64,000 nucleotides of DNA from DASXMT01 sp963803065 (GTDB taxonomy: Bacteria; Actinomycetota; Acidimicrobiia; Acidimicrobiales; RAAP-2), in assembly GCA_963803065.1 (NCBI GenBank), contig CAWDKW010000004.1, forward strand, positions 558,001-622,000, given 5' to 3'. Numbering within the stretch: position 1 is the first letter of the stretch; each line of letters begins with the position of its first letter. Below, one piece after another: positions 60,255-64,000 of the stretch. A program made the position numbers and the translations under genes. The notes under the pieces are model-generated. The model saw only the letters and a list, made by a program, of their open reading frames with translations. It did no database searches and had not been told where the DNA came from.

Positions 60255-61864
60255 AGGCCATTGCCCGGACGGAGGAGCCCCAAAACGACGGTGTCGGCAG
60301 TGGGAGGTTGCACGTAGAAGCCGGTCATGCCCTTGGGTGCGACCACCGTGTCGCGCACGTCGGCAATGCCGATCCATTCCCCGGAGTCGGCGACCAGGGT
60401 CCCGGCCTGGGCGTAGTCCTTCTGGATGGTGGCCGCGTCGGTGGCATGGAGCCCGGCATCCATCAGTTGGTCCGCAGCCGGCACGGAACCGTGCAGCTGG
60501 TTCAAGGCGCCATTGGTGTTGGAGAAGATCCGGATCCAGCTGTCGGGGTGGGCGTCGTCGGGGTTGACCGTCCACACCAACAAGTTCGGGAGCTGGCTCG
60601 GCGGGGTGCTGGCGTAGTTGAAGACCTGGGCGATCGGCACCCCATGGGTAGTGACGTTCAGCCCGACCGCCGACAGCTCGGTCTGGATGAATTCCGCCAC
60701 CCGCTGGTTGTTGGGATCATCGGTGGAATAAGCCAGGGTGATCGTCTTGGATCCCGAGGCGTGCTTGATCGCTGCCGTGAGCTTCGACGGGTCGTAGACC
60801 GGGTTGTCAAGGGCCAGGTTCTTTGGGAACTCGCCGACCGGGTATGCCTGGGTGGACACGGCCGCCTGCTGGTTGCCGTATACCGAGGCCACGATGGCCT
60901 GCTTGTTGATGGCGCTGCGCAGCGCCGAGCGAACCTGGGCGCTCTTGAAGATCCCGATGTTGGGGTTGACGTAGAGCATCGCCTTCAGTTCCATGGGAAA
61001 TTCTTTGACCTGGAAGCCCGGATTGGACTGAAAGCTCTTGACCGCGTTGACCGGGAGACCGTGCAACGACATCGTCAGCTGTCCGTTCTGCAGCTCCACC
61101 TCCTGGGTGGTGATGTCGGGGACGATGGCGATGTTGACAGTTGTGTAATACGGCTTCGGACCCCAATAGCCCGGGTAGGCCGCCAACGTGTAGTGGCTCC
61201 CGGGGACGAAGGATGAGATCTCGTAGGGACCCGTCCCCGCATCGTGGGTCTTGAGGTACTCCTGGGCCCAGTCGCCGGGGTTGCCGCCCACCTCGTGCGC
61301 CTGGACCAGGGTGGGGCTCACCATCTTGGGCCCATACGGTGCGGCCAGGTAGTCGAGGAACGCACTGACCGGCTTGTCCAGGTGGACCACGAACGTCTGA
61401 GCATCGGGGGTGTCCGTCGACGTGACATCGGCCAGCATGTAGGCAGGAGCCGAGTTGACCCCGGTGCGCCGCATGAAGCTGAACTTGGCCGCAGCCGAGT
61501 CGAAGGGGGTCCCGTCATGAAAGGTGACACCGCTGCGTAGGTTGAAGGTGTAGGTCATCCCATCGGGGGATACCGTCCAGCTCGTGGCCAATGCCGGGAC
61601 GATCTTGGTCGACCCGTTGGCGTACTTGACCAGGCCCTCGTAGACCGATGTCACCACTGCGTTGCCTTCGATCTCGTAGAAGATGTCGGGGTCGGGAACC
61701 TGCATGTCGGCGCCGAACGCCAGGTGCAGGGTGTGCGAGGTCAGCACCGACGACGCCGCCCCAGCCGGGCTGCTCGTCAGCGCTGTTCCCACCACGCCGA
61801 ACCCCATCAGCGCGCAGACCCAATAGGTCAGCAGCCGATGGGTCTTCCTCATCCGTTGTGGCAT
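60251..61864 (-). CDS. ABC transporter substrate-binding protein (SBP family 5)
   Basis: 537-aa periplasmic-type binding protein: signal peptide (LLTYWVCALMGFGVVGTALTSSPAGA), then TSVYEGLVKYANGSTKIVPALATSWTVSPDG, FHDGTPFDSAAAKFSF and VRSALRSAINKQAIV, standard for the DppA/OppA/NikA group. There is no lipobox Cys, unusual for a Gram-positive and suggesting secretion or another anchor. ATG 61864 has AGGAG upstream. Ligand specificity (peptide, nickel, amine) cannot be read. Confidence 0.92.
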   Translation of the reverse strand: MPQRMRKTHRLLTYWVCALMGFGVVGTALTSSPAGAASSVLTSHTLHLAFGADMQVPDPDIFYEIEGNAVVTSVYEGLVKYANGSTKIVPALATSWTVSPDGMTYTFNLRSGVTFHDGTPFDSAAAKFSFMRRTGVNSAPAYMLADVTSTDTPDAQTFVVHLDKPVSAFLDYLAAPYGPKMVSPTLVQAHEVGGNPGDWAQEYLKTHDAGTGPYEISSFVPGSHYTLAAYPGYWGPKPYYTTVNIAIVPDITTQEVELQNGQLTMSLHGLPVNAVKSFQSNPGFQVKEFPMELKAMLYVNPNIGIFKSAQVRSALRSAINKQAIVASVYGNQQAAVSTQAYPVGEFPKNLALDNPVYDPSKLTAAIKHASGSKTITLAYSTDDPNNQRVAEFIQTELSAVGLNVTTHGVPIAQVFNYASTPPSQLPNLLVWTVNPDDAHPDSWIRIFSNTNGALNQLHGSVPAADQLMDAGLHATDAATIQKDYAQAGTLVADSGEWIGIADVRDTVVAPKGMTGFYVQPPTADTVVLGLLRPGNGL

Positions 61865-61956
61865 GACGCTCCTTTTTCTCGGGAGATCTCGTGTCCGACT
61901 CGTTGACGATGTCGTGTGCAGGTGCATGGACTTGGGCGCATAGGGACGCATGGGGA

Positions 61957-62751
61957 TCAGTGCAAGATCGCCCCTCCGTTCGTGCAGATCGCTTGGCCGG
62001 TGACAAAGGCGGCACCGCTGGTGGTAAGCCACGTGACCAGGGCGCTGACATCCTCCGGGGTGCAAAACCGACCGGCAGGTACGGCATCCATCAGCGAGGA
62101 GCGGACCTCGTCGCTGCTGACCCCTCGGATCCCCGCTTCGTGTTGCATCTCGGCCAGGACCATCTCGGTCTCCACCGTGCCGGGACAGACCGCGTTCACC
62201 GAGATGCCCGCCGGCGCGAGCTCGACCGCCGCCGCCTGGGTGAGCCCGACCACGGCGAACTTCGTGGCGCTGTACCCGGCCAGTAGCGGTGCGGCGCGCA
62301 AGCCCAGGTCCGAGGCGATGTTGATGATTGCCCCACTGCGCCCGGCTGTGACCATGGACCGCCCCGCCGCTTGGATGCCATAGAAGGTCCCGAGGAGGTT
62401 TATCTCGGTCATGGCGGTCATGGAGTGCGCCGTTGTCTCGAGCAGCGGGGCCAGGGTTGAGATGCCGGCGTTGTTCACCCACGCATCGAGTGGCCCGAAC
62501 GACGACTCGGCCACAGAGACCAGCTCCGCTGCCGTAGCCGGATCGGCGACGTCGCCTTGGACGGCTACCGAGGCCCCGCCGAGTCCGGCGATATCAACGG
62601 CCGTCTTCGACACCGACTCGGACGAGGACCGGTAATTGAGCACGACGTTGAAGCCGTTCCGGGTGAGCTCGAGGGAGATCTCGCGGCCGAGACCCCGGCT
62701 CGCCCCGGTCACCACGGCGACCCGGCGACGGTCGTCGACGGCACCGGTCAT
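61957..62751 (-). CDS. Short-chain dehydrogenase/reductase (FabG-like)
   Basis: 264-aa classical SDR: AVVTGASRGLGREIS, LDAWVNNAGIS, IINIASDLGLR, catalytic YSATK and VNAVCPGTVETEMV, ending FVTGQAICTNGGA. Alcohol/ketone interconversion in the operon's pathway is likely. ATG 62751 lies in the second copy of a 20-base tandem duplication. A 92-base gap to the SBP gene may hold an internal promoter. Confidence 0.9.
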   Translation of the reverse strand: MTGAVDDRRRVAVVTGASRGLGREISLELTRNGFNVVLNYRSSSESVSKTAVDIAGLGGASVAVQGDVADPATAAELVSVAESSFGPLDAWVNNAGISTLAPLLETTAHSMTAMTEINLLGTFYGIQAAGRSMVTAGRSGAIINIASDLGLRAAPLLAGYSATKFAVVGLTQAAAVELAPAGISVNAVCPGTVETEMVLAEMQHEAGIRGVSSDEVRSSLMDAVPAGRFCTPEDVSALVTWLTTSGAAFVTGQAICTNGGAILH

Positions 62752-62780
62752 GGCCCGACGGCTCCGGTCATGGCCCGACC
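62741..62780. repeat. 20-base tandem duplication at a gene junction
   Basis: 62741-62760 and 62761-62780 differ at 2 of 20 bases. The right copy contains the stop of the amidotransferase (62768-62770) and the left copy the ATG of the SDR (62749-62751). Each copy has ATGA at this point, so the duplication appears to have pulled apart a former ATGA overlap. Confidence 0.85.
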
Positions 62781-63448
62781 AGCCAGCGGAAGGCACCCAG
62801 GTGACGGTCGTCGGTGGAAACAAGTCGTTCGGGGTGCCACTGAATGCCCAGTGCACCGCGGCCTTCGACGGCCTCGATCACCCCGTCGGGCGACCAGGCC
62901 GTCGCCACCAGGCCGTCGCCCGGATCGGCGATGGCCTGGTGGTGGATGGAATTGACGGAGCCCATTTCGCCGAGCACCGTTTCGCACAGCGAACCGGGCT
63001 CGGCCTTTACGTCGTGAACGGGTTGGTATTCCTCGTCTTCCATCCAGTGCCCGGCGAAGCCGGCCGAGGGGAGGTCGGCGACGAGCGAGCCCCCCATGGC
63101 CACGGCGAGGACCTGCGCCCCTCGGCAGATGCCGAGGACCCGTCGGTCGGTGGCCATTGCTGCTCGGACCACTTCGAATTCGACCGCGTCCCGCTGGGTG
63201 TCCACCGTCATCAGCTGGTCGACCCGGACGTGCCCATAGGTCTCGGGGTCCACGTCACCGCCGCCGCTGAGGACCACCGCGTCGCAGCCGCGGACCCACC
63301 CTGCTACTGCGGCCGGGTCCATCCCGGCCCCGGCCGGCACCACCAGGGGTAGCGCCCCCACTCGGGACAGCGCATCGAGGTAGCCCCGGTGCACCGAGTA
63401 CCGCTCTTCGGGCGATCGCCCGGCCAGCACGGCCACGACCGGCGTCAC
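62768..63448 (-). CDS. Class I glutamine amidotransferase (PuuD/gamma-Glu-GABA hydrolase-like)
   Basis: 226-aa peptidase C26 family protein: VVLSGGGDVDPETYG, nucleophile elbow RVLGICRGAQVLAVAMGG (Cys), NSIHHQAI and GIQWHPERL (His and Glu). PuuD cuts gamma-glutamyl-gamma-aminobutyrate, so gamma-glutamylated intermediates may occur in this pathway. GTG 63448 overlaps the creatininase stop as GTGA; longer frames upstream lack support. Confidence 0.88.
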   Translation of the reverse strand: MTPVVAVLAGRSPEERYSVHRGYLDALSRVGALPLVVPAGAGMDPAAVAGWVRGCDAVVLSGGGDVDPETYGHVRVDQLMTVDTQRDAVEFEVVRAAMATDRRVLGICRGAQVLAVAMGGSLVADLPSAGFAGHWMEDEEYQPVHDVKAEPGSLCETVLGEMGSVNSIHHQAIADPGDGLVATAWSPDGVIEAVEGRGALGIQWHPERLVSTDDRHLGAFRWLVGP

Positions 63449-64000
63449 CGGGACCGTCCGCTCGTCACCGACGATGTTTGCCCTTCGGCCGAGGTCGGAG
63501 CGGCCCCGTGCGACCGCAGGGGCGGCTCCTCGTGCTTGCCCAGTTCGGTTAGGTCCACCAACGCCGCGACGGTCTCGCCCAACAGCCACTCCCCGAGCTC
63601 GACGGTGGCCAACGAGGGACTGCCCGTCACCCCATTGGTAGAGAGCGATGGGGCGGTATAGCGGAAGACGAGGCCGGTGCTCCGGTCAGGATCATCGGCC
63701 CCCATGGCCCGGTCCATCCGAACCATCTCGGGGGCGACGGCCAGCATCATCGATGTCTCGGCCCGGTTGGCGTGGATGTCCTCGCCGTCCTGCAGCACCT
63801 GGGCGGCCACCTCGTCGGTGGCCGCCCACCAGCTGACGGTGCCAATGCGCAAGTCGGGCCGGTGGAACCGGATGTGATCGGAAGCGATCCCGAGAGCGGC
63901 CTGGTTCCCGAAGTGCCCGTTGACCACGAGGACCCGGCGCAACCCCGAGTACGCCGCCCACTCCACGACCTGACGCACCGTGTGAGCCAGGGACTCGGGG
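63445..64000 (-). CDS. Creatininase-family amidohydrolase, 5' end outside window
   Basis: Partial. Metal motifs typical of the family: VLVVNGHFGNQAAL (His, Asn) and IHANRAETSMMLAVAPEMV (His and catalytic-site Glu). The frame is open to base 64000 (PESLAHTVRQVVEW), so the N-terminal part lies beyond the window. The family includes creatinine amidohydrolase, formamide hydrolases and mycofactocin peptidase MftE, so the substrate is open. It is at or near the promoter-proximal end of the operon. Confidence 0.87.
   Translation of the reverse strand, partial: PESLAHTVRQVVEWAAYSGLRRVLVVNGHFGNQAALGIASDHIRFHRPDLRIGTVSWWAATDEVAAQVLQDGEDIHANRAETSMMLAVAPEMVRMDRAMGADDPDRSTGLVFRYTAPSLSTNGVTGSPSLATVELGEWLLGETVAALVDLTELGKHEEPPLRSHGAAPTSAEGQTSSVTSGRSR

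Noticed and set aside
60255..60575. N-terminal extension of the ABC ATPase
   Set aside because: It is a shadow of the substrate-binding-protein gene; ATGA overlap at 60251-60254 fixes the start.

Overview
The window is GC-rich DNA from an actinobacterium. Evidence is the F420-type oxidoreductases, an imuA-imuB-dnaE2 SOS cassette with a Cheo/mycobacterial-type LexA box, a FolP2-like protein, ureABCFGD gene order, a PAC2 protein and frequent GTG starts. An Acidimicrobiia-like lineage is my inference; no 16S gene is present. Many genes show a -10-like hexamer only 5-9 bases before the start codon, so leaderless transcription looks common.

Layout. 0.1-9.1 kb: LLM oxidoreductase, epimerase, secreted protein, a MarR/FAD-oxidoreductase divergent pair with a clear operator-promoter, methyltransferase, flippase-like membrane protein and arginine deiminase. 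9.3-14.6 kb: VOC and YdeI-like proteins, an autoregulated DUF3224-MarR pair, a TetR/methyltransferase pair sharing a palindrome, and an MFS exporter. 15.06 kb: tRNA-Ala(GGC). 15.5-23 kb: secreted beta-helix protein, leuS, an MFS-merR unit with two operator sites, and an SDR. 23-29 kb: an overlapping minus-strand trio (phosphotransferase, PAC2, LLM), then thioredoxin-TPR, folP-like and holA. 29-34.6 kb: the SOS mutasome cassette imuA-imuB-dnaE2 below a LexA box. It is full of short tandem repeats, imuB is reduced, and dnaE2 has two compensating frame changes. 34.8-46.6 kb: dehydrogenase, a candidate structured RNA whose 5' end is complementary to the 16S rRNA 3' end, a frameshifted M28 peptidase, GNAT, F420-reductase-like, ABC-F, SRAP, rpsT, MarR, lepA and MOSC genes.

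The most striking part is 46.7-64 kb. A guanidine-I (ykkC) riboswitch precedes a ureohydrolase with the features of a guanidine hydrolase. That gene overlaps ureA and is followed by ureB, C, F, G and D. Free guanidine would thus be cut to urea and ammonia, and the urea then split by urease. Converging on it is an eleven-gene minus-strand operon: creatininase family, class I amidotransferase, SDR, peptide-type ABC importer (SBP, fused double ATPase, two permeases), a second ureohydrolase, a Rieske oxygenase, an unknown protein and an MBL hydrolase. I infer an uptake and catabolic route for a substituted guanidino compound that feeds urea to the same urease.

Two window-wide oddities stand out. 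First, short tandem duplications that include a stop codon occur at five genes. Second, three genes (leuS, MFS, M28 peptidase) carry an apparent one-base frameshift in a very similar G-rich motif, which may be a consensus error rather than biology.
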